This document shows positions 43,292 through 54,388 of a stretch of DNA of 64,000 bases, piece by piece. Positions within the stretch are counted from its first letter, which is position 1; every line of letters begins with the position of its first letter. The notes under the pieces are model-generated. The model saw only the letters and a program-made list of their open reading frames with translations, was not told the DNA's origin and made no database searches. Source of the DNA: Norana najaformis. Lineage: Eukaryota; Annelida; Clitellata; Crassiclitellata; Hormogastridae. A program made the position numbers and the translations under genes. The DNA lies in contig OZ029916.1 of NCBI GenBank assembly GCA_964023275.1, positions 48,294,362 to 48,358,361 of the forward strand. The letters run 5' to 3'.

Positions 43292-43460
43292 TATACATCA
43301 GGCTAGAGTTTATTTAAAGGTGTCTAAAGAACTCCGCCACTGCCTTGTTTGGGGGTAGTGCCAGTCCTAAGCCTGGACAAGGAGAAGGGCGACGGCAACG
43401 GTCTTTGATGCCATAAGCTTTCGTTAAACTGAGGAACTACTATACTAAAGGTGTCTAAAC
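43292..43460 (+). promoter_or_regulatory. One TATA with a duplicated start box
   Basis: TATAC starts at 43292 and GGTGTC at 43319, a spacing of 27. TAAAGGTGTCTAAA occurs at 43315-43328 and again at 43446-43459 because it served as the target duplication of a SINE. The class D leader AACATAAACTAGCATTATT now follows the second box only. Confidence 0.88.
43329..43445 (+). mobile_element. Short SINE in plus-strand sense, 14 bp target duplication
   Basis: This copy shows the element's own sense: GAACTCCGCCACTGCC at the 5' end and GAGGAACTACTATAC at the 3' end. The duplication is the start box itself. Confidence 0.94.
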
Positions 43461-43738
43461 ATAAACTAGCATTATTAAAAGTTTTCAGTTTTTGACGAAA
43501 TTGTACGGATGCCATGTTTGTTAAGCTGACGGTTTCTTACAGGTTTCCTTTTTGATCGATACTACAAGTCTGCTCATATTGATTCCAGGGTCATAACTGA
43601 AAAATACATAATTATTGTCACCCGTTTCCGCTCCATAGATTTATGCTTACACCGGCATCTTGTGCGTAAAATGCCTTTCAAGCCGACACATAACCAAGTA
43701 GTTCTTTTCCACACTTTATAACTGAGTCCAGCGTTCAT

Positions 43739-43850
43739 GAGTGGTTCCAGTGTTTAACGACATTTTATGGCATAAGAGGCCACTGACGTTACCCTCCCCT
43801 TCATCAAGGCTTGGAACTGGCACTACCCAACTAAAGGCAGTGATTGAGTT
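43739..43850 (-). mobile_element. Short SINE, degraded far end
   Basis: GAGTGGTTCCAGTGTTTAAC to CTAAAGGCAGTGATTGAGTT. It ends directly at a class A box (TTTTAAAGGGTGTCTG). Confidence 0.8.
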
Positions 43851-43904
43851 TTAAAGGGTGTCTGAATACAGTTTATTATATGTCATGATTTTGTGTATTA
43901 AATA

Positions 43905-44190
43905 GAAAACGAGATAGTCTAGTTTGGCGCGCTGTTTAAATCCGCGACTGGACAGAAATTTGTTTCGAGCTTTTAAGCGCCACTTGCGCCCCCTAACCAA
44001 CTCAGTTCTCATGCGTACAGCTCTGTGCACTGAGTGCGAAATTCAAGCGGCGAGAGAAAGCGCTGGTCACCCCTTGCGTCTGCCGAGGCCAAGAAAAACG
44101 AAGTCACTAACACTTCATAGTAACGAATGAGTCGTGACTACTTCAGCTTCGGTGTTTAATGATCTGTGCGGACCCAGAATCGTTTTCCTC
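43905..44190 (+). repeat. tRNA-derived SINE body
   Basis: The decayed head is followed by GACAGAAATTTGTTTCGAGC, GCGCCCCCTAACCAACTCAG, GCGGCGAGAGAAAGCGCTGG, CACTAACACTTCATAGTAAC and a closing M-like end. Confidence 0.82.
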
Positions 44191-44246
44191 GGACTAACCG
44201 AATAGGTTGAAGCCTATATTCAGCAACGTTCAAACGCCGCTGCTAT

Positions 44247-44286
44247 TATATAGTGCACAAGGAAACGTTTTTAAGGTGTCCAACTA
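44247..44286 (+). promoter_or_regulatory. TATA plus start box, class B
   Basis: TATATAG starts at 44247 and GGTGTC at 44275, a spacing of 28. AACGCCGCTGCT lies 12 bases upstream. Confidence 0.78.
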
Positions 44287-44752
44287 CTGTGTAGCTTCCT
44301 CGTGTGAATCGAAGATTAGCTATTGTTCACTGTCTGGCGCCAAAACTGTTTATGTCGACTCTAGTCAATTTTTTACTGAAATAGTACAATTGCATAACTG
44401 GATTTATAAAAATCAATCAATCAATAGTTTATTGTCATCATATGATTACAAAGGTCGTTGTATGCATTTAATATTTAAACTTCTTATTTAAAATGTCTGT
44501 ATTATTTTTACAGAATGCAAACAATTCGAAATAACAAAAATAATCATATCATACATGTATACTGGCATAAACAGAATTGCAAACTTCTTAATTACCAACA
44601 TGTAATAATAATTTTCGGGAGATTATTAAATCTGCCATATATACAGATAATAGTCCATTACACCTTTATCTCAGGAATAGCCTTTCAAGGATGTCAAAAT
44701 AGTGGATTTTTTGTCATCATTTGGGTATTAAACAGAATCCGTAGTAGGTCTT

Positions 44753-45695
44753 TATCGTAATCGTAATCGTAATCGTAATCGTAATCTCGTGATTTCTACA
44801 GCGCTCAACGAAAGCTAAGTCGCGGGAACCAGCTTATTCACAGGCGCTCAGTCAAAACAAAATCGATAGGCAGAAGGGTCAAGATCCAGGAGTCAGGCAC
44901 TCAGACAGTCGGACGGCTACGGTGGATGCTGTTTGAAATTGAAGCGAGAAGAGAGATAAGAGGAAGAGGAAGAATCAGGATAAGATTTCTGGAAAAGAAG
45001 TGTTTTCAGTCTTGAGTGAAAGACCTGTGCAGAAACTGAAAGAGGTGAAGTGTTGAAGAGTTCGTATGATTGACCAGACAACTGTCGCAATTCTGGCGGG
45101 AGTTTATTCCAAAGGGGTGGGGCAGCTATGGCTATCGAGCGATTTCCAAATTTTAAGGATGAGGTGACGGGAGGGCGAAGAAGTGTTAGGACAGATGAGG
45201 AGCGGGTTGAACGGAGTGGTTGGATAGTAAATAATTGACGAAGATAGGAGGATTGGGAGGATTGAAGTGTGTTGTAGGTGAGGGATAAGACTTTGTACTC
45301 TATTCGTTCTGGTATTTTAAGCCAGTGCAGTGATTTGAGAACAGGGGTGATGTGATGGTGTTTGGGGGTTTTGGTGACAGCACGTGTGAGAGCATTCTGG
45401 ATAGCTTGTAGGCGATTTATCTGGGTTGTGTCAATATTGAGGAAAAGTGAATTGCAGTAGTCAAGTTTTGCATGGACTATGGATGTGGCAATGATCGATG
45501 CGGTTTTGAAGTCAAGCATAGGACGGATTCTGCGAAGGTCGCGGATATGCATAAAGCAAGAGCGGGAAAGATGGGTGATATGATCAGAAAAAGTAAGGTT
45601 CTGATCGAAAATAACACCTAAATTACGGACAGAAGAGTTAGTATTAAAGGTGTGGGTGGAGGCAGAGTCCAGGCTGAGGGAGATAATCGTAATCC
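44753..45695 (-). pseudogene. CR1/L2-type LINE: reverse transcriptase C-terminal half with tail
   Basis: The minus strand is open from about 45695 to 44917: VRNLGVIFDQNLTFSDHITH, then HIRDLRRIRPMLDFKTAS, VHAKLDYCNSLFLNI, TRAVTKTPKHHHITPVLKSL, PLWNKLPPELRQLSG and FHSRLKTLLFQKSYP. This is the standard C-terminal order of L2/CR1 polymerases. The 3' end has GCGCTGTAGAAATCACGAG and six ATTACG tail units at 44753-44788. It is the best preserved LINE piece here. The catalytic YADD region is absent (5' truncation). Confidence 0.92.
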
Positions 45696-45780
45696 CGAGA
45701 TTTATACAGCTTATTCACAGGCGCCCAGTCAAAACAAAATCGATGGGCAAAATGGTTCTGTCCAAGGTCAAGATCACAAA
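45695..45780 (-). pseudogene. L2-type LINE 3' end fragment
   Basis: Reverse of the L2 3' end (AATCCCGAGATTTATACAGC, AGGCGCCCAGTCAAAAC, CGATGGGCAAAATGG). It abuts the longer copy. Confidence 0.7.
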
Positions 45781-45784
45781 GTCT

Positions 45785-45990
45785 GCTGTAGTGTTTAGCG
45801 CGCTGTATAAATCCCCCGTAGCAGAAATTTGTTGCGAGATTTCTTCGCCACTTGCGCCCCCTACGAATTCTGCTGTAATGAGTACACTGACAATTAGTGA
45901 AAGATGAGACTTCCTAATGACTTCTCCTTTAGTGTTTACTGACATCTTACAGATGCGACGATCATATACCTCAAACTGACCAAGTAAATC
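45785..45990 (+). repeat. tRNA-derived SINE, internally deleted
   Basis: TAGCGCGCTGTATAAATCCCC, GCAGAAATTTGTTGCGAG, CACTTGCGCCCCCTACG and ATGAGTACACTGACAATTAG are present. The middle is lost before TTCTCCTTTAGTGTTTACTG. Confidence 0.78.
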
Positions 45991-46017
45991 AACGCTTTCT
46001 TCGTCCACTTGACGCAT

Positions 46018-46130
46018 TAGTTGTTCCAGTGTTTAACGACATCTTATGGCATCAAAGACGTTGACGTCACAGTCCTCCTTTATACAGGCTTGGTAATGGC
46101 ACTACCTCCAAGAAAGGCAGTGGCGGAGTT
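46018..46130 (-). mobile_element. Short SINE copy
   Basis: It runs from TAGTTGTTCCAGTG to AAGAAAGGCAGTGGCGGAGTT and abuts a second copy. Confidence 0.85.
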
Positions 46131-46142
46131 AAATCTATTAAG

Positions 46143-46253
46143 TAGTAGTTCCGCAGTTTAACGACAGCTTATGGCATCAAAGGCCGTTGCCGTCGCCCTC
46201 CTCCTTTGTCTAGGCTTGGGACTGGCACTACCCCACAAACAAGTGGCGGAGTT
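46143..46253 (-). mobile_element. Short SINE with short target duplication
   Basis: A near-consensus copy has ATTAAG at 46137-46142 and 46255-46260. Confidence 0.85.
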
Positions 46254-46278
46254 CATTAAGCAACTTCGGACAATTATT

Positions 46279-46316
46279 TATAGCTTCAATTAAACACACT
46301 TTAAAGGTGTTCACAA
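46279..46316 (+). promoter_or_regulatory. TATA plus start box
   Basis: TATAG starts at 46279 and GGTGTT at 46306, a spacing of 27. M follows (AACAACTTGTTGTGGC). Confidence 0.65.
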
Positions 46317-46873
46317 AATCCATTGAATTCTTTGTGTTCAACAACTTGTTGTGGCCGCAAGGCTGTTGATGTCGACCTTATGTCTGAATTTTCATAAATT
46401 CCTTTTCCCTGCGATCGAGGAAATAAAAAATTATAGGGTGTCGGAAATGCGCGATTTATATGTGGCTAGCAGAAAATTTTATATTTGTTGCGCGACGTCG
46501 CCTTCTACGCCAAAGTTCAAAAGATACCTGGAGGTTTTCTTTCTGTAATTTATGTTAAAAGAATCTGTGTGATAACTAAAGATGATCAGTCGCCCTCCAT
46601 CGAAACTTCCTACTGGCACCACCCGCCTAACAGCAATGACGGAGTTAAGGGTTACGTGAGCAGAACCATAGGACGTAGCTAATTAATAGCCTATGTAGCT
46701 CGATAATCATTTCTAATTGCAAAAACCGATGTAACGAATTCCTAGTGTGTGTGAGAGTAGTTTTCATTGTTTAACTGACATCTTCCGGCTGTCAGGGCCG
46801 TTTACGTCGACATCACCTCACATGAAAAGTCCTTCTGGTGTGGTTACACCATGCACTAAGCGAAAATGAGAAT

Positions 46874-46908
46874 TATATAACATTTCTGAAAGCGAATTAA
46901 AGGTGTCA
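46874..46908 (+). promoter_or_regulatory. TATA plus start box, class E
   Basis: TATATAA starts at 46874 and GGTGTC at 46902, a spacing of 28. The text after the box is deleted and jumps to GGGCAAAATGG. Confidence 0.72.
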
Positions 46909-47184
46909 GGGCAAAATGGAATGTGCACGTGGCGATTTCATGTGTAGTTATTGTTTAACGAAGCTGTATCATAACTAAGATGATTGGCGTCGCCCTCCTC
47001 CTTTATCCAGGTTTGGGACTACCACCACGTGACTAAAGGCAGTTGCCAACTTTGTCCTAATGTAAAACTCAAGCTTAGTAGGGTCTGTACTTGGGGCATC
47101 TCAAATAGCGTGTCAACATTCAGAAGGGCATTGAAAACAAGGGGGATGGAGTAGAGAGCTTCATAAATCAGAATTATAACAGTT

Positions 47185-49790
47185 TTTTTTGTCTTTTAAA
47201 TATTTAAAAAATGTTGGGTTATAGTTTTTATTACTATTGACATCTGAGTATGTTTGTCCCAATAAATTCGCTTTCTCCAGATTGGTTTCTGCTTTAATTC
47301 CACTTGATGTTAAAGTAGGCATATATTCATAAGAGGCTACTCCATTCATTCTTCTGGCCATACTCCAAACCGATCCTAGTTTAGTCTGATCTGTGATTGT
47401 TGAATAATAATTTTCCCAGGATGCCTTAAACTTTAAAGTTTGTTTAACAATAGCTTCCTGTTTTTTTATATTCCATGCAATCTTTTAATTCTTTGCTTTT
47501 GATCATTTTATTCCTAAGTCTGTTTCTTTCACATAGCTTGACTGCAGTTAATATTCCAATAAGGAAGCGGTTTATATTTCTTTTGGTTATTATTCTTATT
47601 TTGGATTTTTATTGGTATAGTTGTGTTGGCTAAGTGTGTAAAAGACTCTACTATATTATTAAACGTATCCTCATTATCTTCGTCTAATAGACCTCCTGTT
47701 ATATAAACTTACTGCTTTCTTTGAAACTTTTCCAATCACCTTTGGAAAGCCTCCAAAGGTGCATATTAGTACTACATTCTATAGGAATTTTTTCAATAAT
47801 AATCGTAATTGTGGAATAATGATCTGAACCCATATTATTATTATTTTGTAACGTTGTGTCTAGATTGTAAAGCCAAATCTTGAGATACTATGGAGAGATC
47901 AATAACAGAATTAATTTTAGAATTATAAGGTGCAATATGTGTGAACTGACCTGTATTTAAAACTATTAAATCTTGCTCGTTTAAAATTTCTTCTTTAAAT
48001 TTTCCCTTTTCATTAGTATTCGGGCATCCACAAATTTTATTGTGTGCATTAAAGTCGCCTAAAAGCACTGTTCTTTTATGTGAACAAATCGTTCTGAGTT
48101 CTTCTTTTTAAATTTTATTTAAAGGAGATATGTAAATTTTAAAAATTTTAAGATGACCAACTAGAGTTTTAATTTCAATGGCTTGTATTTCGACATTAGA
48201 AATTTCTTCAACCTCCATTTTAAAATAAAATTTATTCCAACTTTTATGTAAATAGTTAATCCTCCCTTTCCATGGTTTATGCAATCTTTACGTATTATGT
48301 TAAAACCATTTAATTTTGGTGGATTTCTGTTATTTTTAAGGAAAGTTTCTTCTACACAAATAATATCTGGACAACTGTGAGCTTTAGCCAGATAATTTTT
48401 AAGTTGTTCTTTATGGCCATTCAGTCCGTACGCATTCCACTGTAAGATGCAGACCGCCATAGTGAGAGACAATTTTAAATAATAATTATCTTAATTTGAT
48501 AAATCCTTCCAATTGAACTCCATTTCTTTATTGAAAAGGAGCTCAGATGCAGCTGTACTAATTATAGCCTTTGCATAAGATTTGGAATGAGCTTGGTCAA
48601 TGGTTGCTAAACAACCAAGCACAAAAGATGACATCTTTTCACTGGTGAATTCATTATCATTTACATCTGTTTTTTATGATTTACTGCCTGGTAATATTCA
48701 ACATTAAAATTTAAGAACTCCCTAAGAGGTTCTTTAGGAATTACTAGTTTATCATTAGGGTTCTTAGGCTGATTAAAGGATTTATCTCTGACTGACAGAT
48801 GATCGCATCTCAAAGGTTTTGGCACAATGGGATGCATTCTAAACCGACGCCCATTGACATCTAAAAAAGGCGGTAGAACTGTACCCATTGGAAAGGTAAC
48901 CAAGGTGGTTTTTTGCTTAACTCTGGGTTGCCCAAGCGTTGCATATGTTGAGGTTCTACATCTTGTGCAATTTAATTTAGAATGAATTGGTTTTCCAACA
49001 AACCATAAACTACTCCTTTAACCAGATAATTTTGAGCTGGACTGTGGATGGGCAGTTTAGGTTGCGTGGAAGCAGAAGCAGAAGCAAATGTCGAAGCAGC
49101 TGTATAGACAGATGCAGAACCTGCTGCAGAAGCAGTTTTACTGTGAATTTGTGTATTTTTTGTCAGAGAGTATGGGAGACTTGTCCTTACTTTCTTCTCA
49201 TTTAGGGATTGTAACTTAAATACCTTATTTTTGTGCTATGTCCACTGCTATTATTTTCAGCGCTTATTGATTGGTTACAAATACCCTTTCAACTTGGCTT
49301 CCAGCCTGACTAACAATCTCTTTATTGAGCTGTCGGAGTTTATTTTTAAAATATTTGATCAATCCATTTCCTTCACCCTCAATATAAACTGTTATAGAAT
49401 CTATCCCATTTTGTCTCCTCCTCTGCTCTTCCGTCCAGAGAGGGCGGGGGCATTTAAACCTGGGATTCTGATCATTTTGTATCTTATTCCTGTCCTTAAC
49501 CCACTGTCTTGGTGGTTGAGAGGGCAGCAGATTGATTAGAGCCATCCTCTTGTCTGACTCTATTATCAAGCACATACATTTCAAGATTTGACCCATTTGA
49601 CAATTATGTTAGATTAGAATTTGTTTTGTCCACATTCTCACCCTGAGGGACAACAGATTTATTACAACTGATGGTCTTATCTACGTTTGACAGTGAAACA
49701 AATTTTTAGTTACACTTGTCCTTAATGAAGGCCTGAGAGGCCACAGACGGGTCACTCTTTGTGGACACAGCCACACCAGATAATGACAAA
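47185..49790 (-). pseudogene. Jockey/I-type LINE: ORF1 and endonuclease
   Basis: On the minus strand an ORF1-like region comes first: 49596-49264 (basic, with PLWTEEQRRRQNGIDSI) and 48990-48661 with a Cys pair (LNCTRCRTS) and LPPFLDVNGRRFRMHPI. The endonuclease of the second ORF follows: ILQWNAYGLNGHKEQL, DIICVEETFL, GKGGLTIYIK near 48450-48230, and LLGDFNAHNKICG plus SVIDLSIVSQDL near 48068-47900. The linker ends at 47185 in FKYLKDKKNCYN, where the sequence has an A-rich stretch. Stops and frameshifts are frequent. The reverse transcriptase part is absent here but a matching one lies at 38.0-39.85 kb. Confidence 0.88.
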
Positions 49791-49832
49791 ATTGTTGAAG
49801 TGGTAATGCGCGCATTATACGTAGTTCCTGGA

Positions 49833-49870
49833 TATGTAGCTTAGGAAAACGGTTTTAAGGGTGTCCAAGT
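49833..49870 (+). promoter_or_regulatory. TATA variant plus start box, class B
   Basis: TATGTAG starts at 49833 and GGTGTC at 49860, a spacing of 27. Confidence 0.6.
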
Positions 49871-49942
49871 GCTCTATATCTTCGTGCTGTGATAAGAGGA
49901 ATAGGTAATTGTTTAGCGACAAACAAACAACAGTCCCGAGAT

Positions 49943-50057
49943 TAGTTGTTTCCAATGTTTAACGACATCTTATGACATTGAAGGCCGTTGACGTCGCCCT
50001 CCTCCTTTATCCAGACCTGGGACTGGCACTACCCGACTAAAGGAAGTGGCCGAGTTT
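49943..50057 (-). mobile_element. Short SINE copy
   Basis: TAGTTGTTTCCAATG to CCCGACTAAAGGAAGTGG and CGAGTTT. Confidence 0.85.
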
Positions 50058-50180
50058 CGCACATTCAGTAGTTCTTATTGTTCAACTACATCGTATGGCG
50101 ACATGGGTCTTTGACAGGTCTACCTTACATTACCTTGCTAGGATTGGATGTCTTGTAACAGCGATTAAATGAAAATGACA

Positions 50181-50218
50181 TATATCAAAGGAAAAACATT
50201 ATTTAAAGGTGTCTAAAC
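50181..50218 (+). promoter_or_regulatory. TATA plus start box, class D
   Basis: TATATC starts at 50181 and GGTGTC at 50208, a spacing of 27. The leader AAACATAACGCAAAATTATT and an M variant follow. Confidence 0.7.
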
Positions 50219-50502
50219 ATAACGCAAAATTATTAAAAGTGTTCAGTGTCTGACGAAATTTTTTGCGGATGTTATGTTTGTTAAACTGACGGTTCTTACA
50301 AGTTTCATGTTTAATCGATACGAGAAATCTCCTCATTTTTTACACCAGGGTCATGACTACAGAATGCGTTATAATCTTCACTTCCTTTTAAGCTTCATAG
50401 ATTTCTGCTTATAATAAGATCTTGTGGGTGCCAATGGATGCCTTTCTAATCGAACTCAACCATAGAGGTTTTTCCACAATTTATAAGTGACTCCGGCGTT
50501 TA

Positions 50503-50604
50503 GATTGACGACGTATTATGGAAATAAAAGCGGTTGACGTCGCCCTCCTCCTTTATCCAGGCTTGGGACTGGCAATACCCCAAGACAATTCAGTGGCGGA
50601 GTTT
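50503..50604 (-). mobile_element. Short SINE, tail end lost
   Basis: The first 12 bases of the usual plus-strand start are missing. The copy runs from GACGACGTATTATGG to CAGTGGCGGAGTTT. Confidence 0.8.
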
Positions 50605-50734
50605 CACTAGATTAAATGCAACTGCTTACTAAATAACCGTATGAGGAACCGTTTTAAGCTGTCCAACTTAAAAATTCTTTCCGCATATTTTCTTTGTTAT
50701 TTTGTATATCATTCTTTGCATTGCTTTGTATACC

Positions 50735-51290
50735 ATTCGTTGACTACTGCAACATTGCTTTCGCTGGCTTGACACAATGCAGAACCCTTGGGCTTCAAGC
50801 AATCATCAACGCCGCTGCTCGTCTGGCCAATCGGATTAGAAAATCCGACCGCATCAAGCCCGTGCTTCAGGACCAACTTCAGTGGCTAAGGAACGGCGAG
50901 CGTTTTAAATTCAAACTTTGTCTTCTTGCGTACAAATGTCTGAACAACTGTGCACCACGCTATCTAGCAGACAGCATCAGTCCACTATCTGATGACCCCC
51001 AACCGACTGCGACTGCGATCATCAAAGTCCGCCAATGTCTTTGTACCAGCAACTAAGACTAGAATGGGTGATCGGGCCTTTCGGGTCGCTGATCCGCGTG
51101 CCTGGAACAGCCTTCCTGCATCCATTCAGGAGTCCAAAAGGTCAACCTCTTTTAAAAACAGTTGAAATTCCATTTGCTGCATAACTCATTACTTGAGCTG
51201 ACTTTTGATTTTGTAGAGCACCCTAGAAGTAGCTTGTTACTTACGATGCTATATAAATAGTCGTCATTACATTACATTACATTCCATTTG
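50735..51290 (+). pseudogene. CR1/L2-type LINE 3' part with (ATTAC)n tail
   Basis: The frame reads FVDYCNIAFAGL, LQAIINAAARLANRI, PVLQDQLQWL and YLADSISPLSDD, then FRVADPRAWNSLPASIQES in another frame. The 3' end is GATGCTATATAAATAGTCG with four ATTAC units to about 51287. It is inserted in the AT-rich downstream part of a class B unit; the unit's text resumes at CATTTGTTCTGTACAG and is intact at 15080-15160. Confidence 0.88.
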
Positions 51291-51439
51291 TTCTGTACAG
51301 TTTAAGAGTAGGAGCCAGAAAAACGTAGCGCTGCCTCAATACATCACAAATTGTGGGCATTTGGAAGTGTTGATCCAAGTTAGCGAAATTAACATTTACG
51401 TAACTACGAATCTGGACGCATATACGTCCAAGTAGTAAG

Positions 51440-51720
51440 CAGTTTCTTCAAATTCTTCAAGTGGGAGGGAGGTCATTAAATTATTCATAATTATAGTAAT
51501 TAGCTGGCCATAAGTAGGTTAGCTTAGACAATCGTGGAAACTACTTATCTGTACATTAATTTCTTATTGGAAATAACTTCAATATATATCATGAAGAACT
51601 AATTATAACTAGCCAAAACATTAATACTCTACTGGATGAACAAATAAATACTTGAGAAATCTGTAATCAGCGTGAGACCAATGCTGCAACACGGCGCTAG
51701 TCAACAGTACGTTAACCCTC
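51440..51720. other. Stretch with no recognised feature
   Basis: AT-rich sequence without array motifs, coding signal or repeat known to me. Confidence 0.35.
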
Positions 51721-51752
51721 AATGACTAAAACAACACGAGACGCCAGACTTT

Positions 51753-51790
51753 TATATAGACTGCAGCGAAAGCGTTTTAAGGGTGTCTAA
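51753..51790 (+). promoter_or_regulatory. TATA plus start box, class A
   Basis: TATATAG starts at 51753 and GGTGTC at 51782, a spacing of 29. Confidence 0.72.
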
Positions 51791-52129
51791 ATAAAGTTAT
51801 GTTACGTTATGTATCATGGTCATACCTAATAAGTGTCCCCTTCTATGGAGTGAAACCTGGCGGTTAAACACATCTGACGAATATATACCGTACAAGAAAC
51901 TTTTAAAGTGTCCATATATTATGCATACCTTCCTGGTATGAATCGAAGATTATCCATTGTTTAGCGACATCTGACGATTGACAGAACGTTAATGTCGGCC
52001 TCTTGCTTCTTTTCATTGAGTCAAGTAATTATAGCAGTAGTTCCTCAGTCTAACGACATCTTATGGCTTCAAGGGCCGTTAATATCGGTAGGAAGCATTT
52101 GTGTAACAGTTCTCACTGTTTTCCCGACA

Positions 52130-52500
52130 ATGGATTAGTATTTGTCAGCTGTAGAGTAACTTACAAGAGAGCTCGCATTACACGTAGAATATTCTCAACC
52201 CATCAACATTCTTTCCTGTCATAGTTTTTACAGCGCCATCTAGACCTCTGCGATCAGCTCCACATAACAGTTTGTCTCTCCCTGACATCAGAGAATATCG
52301 GTCTGATTTCTAATGAAGCGGATTCAACAATTCTGCAGTAGACAAATGGCATAGTCTCCATGTGTAGATCCCGCGTAACAATGTTTCATTAGACATAATC
52401 GCAAGACCTGTTGGTACCGACATTCTTCTTTGACCTCTGTGACCCACCATCTCGTACCAATTAATTGATGGCGGGCTTTAAAATGCATCACTTACTTATT
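52130..52500 (+). repeat. Repeat block shared with 54.55-54.93 kb
   Basis: Common blocks include CAACCCATCAACATTCTTTC, TTACAGCGCC, GTCTCTCCCTGACAT and TAACAATGTTTCATTA, ending with GCATCACTTACTTATTTACT. The short tail and the order suggest a decayed LINE 3' end. An M copy truncated after GGGCCGTTAATATCGG precedes it at 52035. Confidence 0.65.
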
Positions 52501-52848
52501 TACTCAGTATTAGTTTTTGTTTAACGACGCTGTGCCATAACGACGATTATCAACGTACACCTCTTTCCTTATCCAGGCTTGCAAATGGCACCATCCGACT
52601 AAAGGCAGCCGACGAGTTAATGATTGCCTCGACGTAGTGATGGAGCGCAGCTGATGAATAATATAGATTGGTAATTTCGTGCTGTAATTGTAATTGTAAT
52701 AACCTATCTATGTAAGGCATCATTTGTGAATGGTTTCTATTGTATACGGACATCTTGTGACTGTCATGGCCGTTTACATCGACATAACTTGACATGAAAA
52801 GCTCCGAGAAGCTGATAATACAGGTCGTAGAGTTAATGGAATGAGATT

Positions 52849-52888
52849 TATGTAACGTTGCTGATAGCGAATTAAATGTGTCTAAAGT
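52849..52888 (+). promoter_or_regulatory. TATGTAA plus start box, class E
   Basis: TATGTAA starts at 52849 and the box core TGTGTC at 52877, a spacing of 28. Confidence 0.6.
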
Positions 52889-53300
52889 GCTTTGTGTTTA
52901 TAGCATAGTCAAGTGTTTAGCGACATATTATGGTTGACAGGGACTTTAAGGAAGGCTTGAGTGCAAAACGGGATGTATACATTGCGAGTTGGTGTATAGT
53001 TTATGTTTAACGATGCTGTGTCATAACGAAAACTATTAGTGTCGCCCTCTCCAGGCCTCAGACTGCAGCCACCCAACTAAAGGCGGTGGCCGAGTTAACG
53101 TTTGCATGGACGTAGCGAGAGAATGCAGATGACGGATTCATAGATTCGTTATTTCGTGATGTAATTGTAATAACATTTGTACGGCATCTCTTGTGAGTAG
53201 TTTCCATTACATTAGAACCTTTTCTGGCTCCGTTTCCCTCCAAATCAACTAATACGCAGAGTTATTGCTTGATACAATCGATTTTAGCGATATTGAGGTT

Positions 53301-53338
53301 TATACAAAGTTGGAGAAAGCGAATTAAAGGTGTCTAAG
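53301..53338 (+). promoter_or_regulatory. TATA plus start box, class E
   Basis: TATACAA starts at 53301 and GGTGTC at 53329, a spacing of 28. Confidence 0.68.
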
Positions 53339-53398
53339 ATGAGAAAATTCAATACTTGAATAGCTTAGGGCAGGGAAGCTCAACGTTGACAGATTTGG

Positions 53399-53453
53399 CA
53401 ACGGCCTTTGATGCCACAAGATGTCGTTAAACTGAGGAACTACTACTACTACA
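53399..53453 (+). mobile_element. 5'-truncated short SINE, plus sense, (TAC)n tail
   Basis: The copy starts inside the element at CAACGGCCTTTGATGCC and ends GAGGAACTAC with four TAC units. Loss of the 5' part with an intact tail is typical of target-primed reverse transcription. Confidence 0.9.
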
Positions 53454-53470
53454 CTATGGTAATAACTGGG

Positions 53471-53575
53471 CCGCTGCATTTAGTCGGGTGGTGCCAGCCC
53501 AAAGCCTAGGTAAAGGAGGAGGGCGAAGTCAACGGCCTTTGATGCCATAAGATGTCGCTTAACAATGGGACTATT
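53471..53575 (+). mobile_element. Short SINE, plus sense
   Basis: TTTAGTCGGGTGGTGCCAGC, TAAAGGAGGAGGGCGAAGTC, GATGCCATAAGATGTCGC, ending AACAATGGGAC. It follows the truncated copy. Confidence 0.85.
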
Positions 53576-54152
53576 AAATCGCTGTTCTTTGAAAAAACTT
53601 TTTTGTTACATTTGGAAATTATTGAACAAAAACATCATTATTTTGGTTTAACCATAGATAAAAGTGTCTGAAAATCCTTAATATTAATAGCATCGTCGAG
53701 TGTAAAACGGGATATGTACCTGTCGAGTTTTGTGTATTGATTCTGTTTGAACGACGATGTGTCATAACGAAGATGATTAACATCGCTTTTTTCCGTACTT
53801 TGCCCCGTGTTGAGGCAGTGGCCCAGTCGCTCCTAACATAAATCTCCAGCTAGCAGGGTCTGTACATGGGGCACCTCAGTGGCGTGTCAATCAAACGGGC
53901 AGTGACTGCGAAGGTTCTCGCCCTATGAATTCATTGAAAACGAGCACGGTGGAGCACAGAGTATTAAAAATGATAACTATAACACAGTTATATTTAAACC
54001 ACAATTATAATTGTAGTATAAATCAGAAAGAATTGACGATAGCATTATAATCTTTTGTTGAAAGACACCTTATGCTGCTAGACCCGTTTGCGTCGACATT
54101 ACCTCACACCCAACTACGTCTGATTTTTCCGTAAAGTGCGATTCAAATGTGC

Positions 54153-54321
54153 AGTAGTAGCAGTTACAATGTTTAAAGACATCTTATGACATCAAAGGCC
54201 GTTGAGGTCTCCCTACTCCTTTGTCCAGGTTGGGACTGGCACTACCCGGCTAAAGGCAGTGGCGGAGTTAATTAGTAGTTCCTCAGTATAACACTACCCC
54301 CAAACAATGAGTGGCGGAGTT
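54153..54321 (-). mobile_element. SINE pair, the second internally deleted
   Basis: The first copy (54153-54269) is full length. The second (54275-54321) keeps only GTTCCTCAGTATAACACTAC and CAATGAGTGGCGGAGTT. AATTA-type linkers flank both. Confidence 0.85.
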
Positions 54322-54350
54322 GAGGAATTAATTTTAAACGCGGTTAAAGT

Positions 54351-54388
54351 TATATTGCGTCAATTTAGTGTTATAAAGGTGTCTAATA
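54351..54388 (+). promoter_or_regulatory. TATA plus start box
   Basis: TATATT starts at 54351 and GGTGTC at 54378, a spacing of 27. M (GTGTTTAGCGGCACC) follows. Confidence 0.68.
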
